5,876 nucleotides of DNA, taken from positions 1 to 5,876 of the forward strand of contig URBM01000117.1 of NCBI GenBank assembly GCA_900545995.1. Reading direction: 5' to 3'. The notes beneath the pieces were generated by a model. That model was not told where the DNA came from and ran no database searches. It worked only from the letters and a program-made list of their open reading frames with translations. Of the stretch, positions 5,649 through 5,876 are shown piece by piece; the stretch's first letter is position 1, and the number at the start of each line of letters is the position of its first letter. This DNA comes from an uncultured Collinsella sp. (GTDB lineage Bacteria; Actinomycetota; Coriobacteriia; Coriobacteriales; Coriobacteriaceae). The translations under genes and the position numbers were made by a program.

Positions 5649-5876
5649 CTAGTACTCGACAACACCCATATAGCGACGGAAATCGGGATCGTGATCAAAC
5701 ACCTTGCCGCGTGCGGCACGCAGCTCGCAGTTCATGGCGTAGAACAGCACCGGGTCCAGATAGGCACGGACGCTCGCCGGCACGGCTTCCATACCGTACT
5801 CCTTGGCATCGAGAACCATCAGCGTATCGGTATGCGTCTTAAGGAACGCCAGGGCGCGCTCGTCCATAGCACGGCA
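5649..5876 (-). CDS. SIS-domain sugar-phosphate deglycase, probable FrlB-like, C-terminal part only
   Basis: Only the last 75 residues are in the window; the frame is open to the window edge, so the true start lies outside and the ATG at 5867 is internal. The visible part has DTLMVLDAKEYGM, a run of helix-forming residues through YLDPVLFYAMNCELRAAR, and ends DPDFRRYMGVVEY. That closing FRRYM-VEY pattern is how SIS-domain deglycases of the FrlB type end. FrlB cleaves fructoselysine 6-phosphate into lysine and glucose 6-phosphate. The adjacent downstream FrlD-like kinase (14-base gap) strongly supports this reading. The catalytic N-terminal SIS region cannot be inspected here, so a related glucosamine-type SIS enzyme remains possible. 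Confidence 0.72.
   Translation of the reverse strand, partial: CRAMDERALAFLKTHTDTLMVLDAKEYGMEAVPASVRAYLDPVLFYAMNCELRAARGKVFDHDPDFRRYMGVVEY

Noticed and set aside
4711..5652. A 313-codon open frame on the plus strand opposite frlD
   Set aside because: It is antisense to a kinase with intact PfkB motifs, has no family motifs of its own, and begins inside the inverted-repeat arm.

Overview
The window looks like part of a draft genome from a moderately GC-rich actinobacterium. I favour a gut Coriobacteriia member, Collinsella-like, because of the protein flavour and the mix of genes (ettA, an sdpRI pair, fructoselysine genes). That is inference from pattern recognition, not from a search. Position 1 is almost certainly a contig end: the first ~29-40 bases match an Illumina Nextera i7 index primer and not a genome.

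Layout. (1) 31-1446, minus: most of ettA, an ABC-F ATPase that gates translation elongation, cut off by the contig end inside its second nucleotide-binding domain. (2) 1447-1623: ettA leader with a hairpin next to the ribosome binding site, plus a rho-independent terminator (1527-1557) closing the next operon. (3) 1624-2599, minus: a two-gene sdpR-sdpI type operon, an ArsR-family autorepressor and a six-helix SdpI immunity/signalling membrane protein. The genes overlap by 8 bases and share a well-formed promoter whose -35 lies inside an inverted repeat. No SdpABC toxin genes are visible. (4) 2618-2897: a busy spacer holding the sdpRI promoter/operator, a candidate ~90-nt small RNA on the minus strand with its own promoter and strong terminator, and the -10 box of the next operon. 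(5) 2898-4492, plus: tcdA (tRNA t6A dehydratase, E1-like) and a TatD-family metal-dependent hydrolase, 14 bases apart and probably cotranscribed. (6) 4493-4770: a convergent spacer dominated by a perfect 31-bp inverted repeat enclosing 170 bp, with nested hairpins. (7) 4771-5876, minus: a PfkB-family kinase resembling FrlD (fructoselysine 6-kinase), preceded by the C-terminal end of a SIS-domain protein resembling FrlB (fructoselysine-6-phosphate deglycase). Together they suggest use of Amadori products such as fructoselysine.

No complete unknown multi-gene system is visible. The parts most worth a second look are the adapter-derived start, the large inverted repeat that puts the same 31-nt sequence into both convergent 3' UTRs, and the candidate small RNA between sdpR and tcdA.
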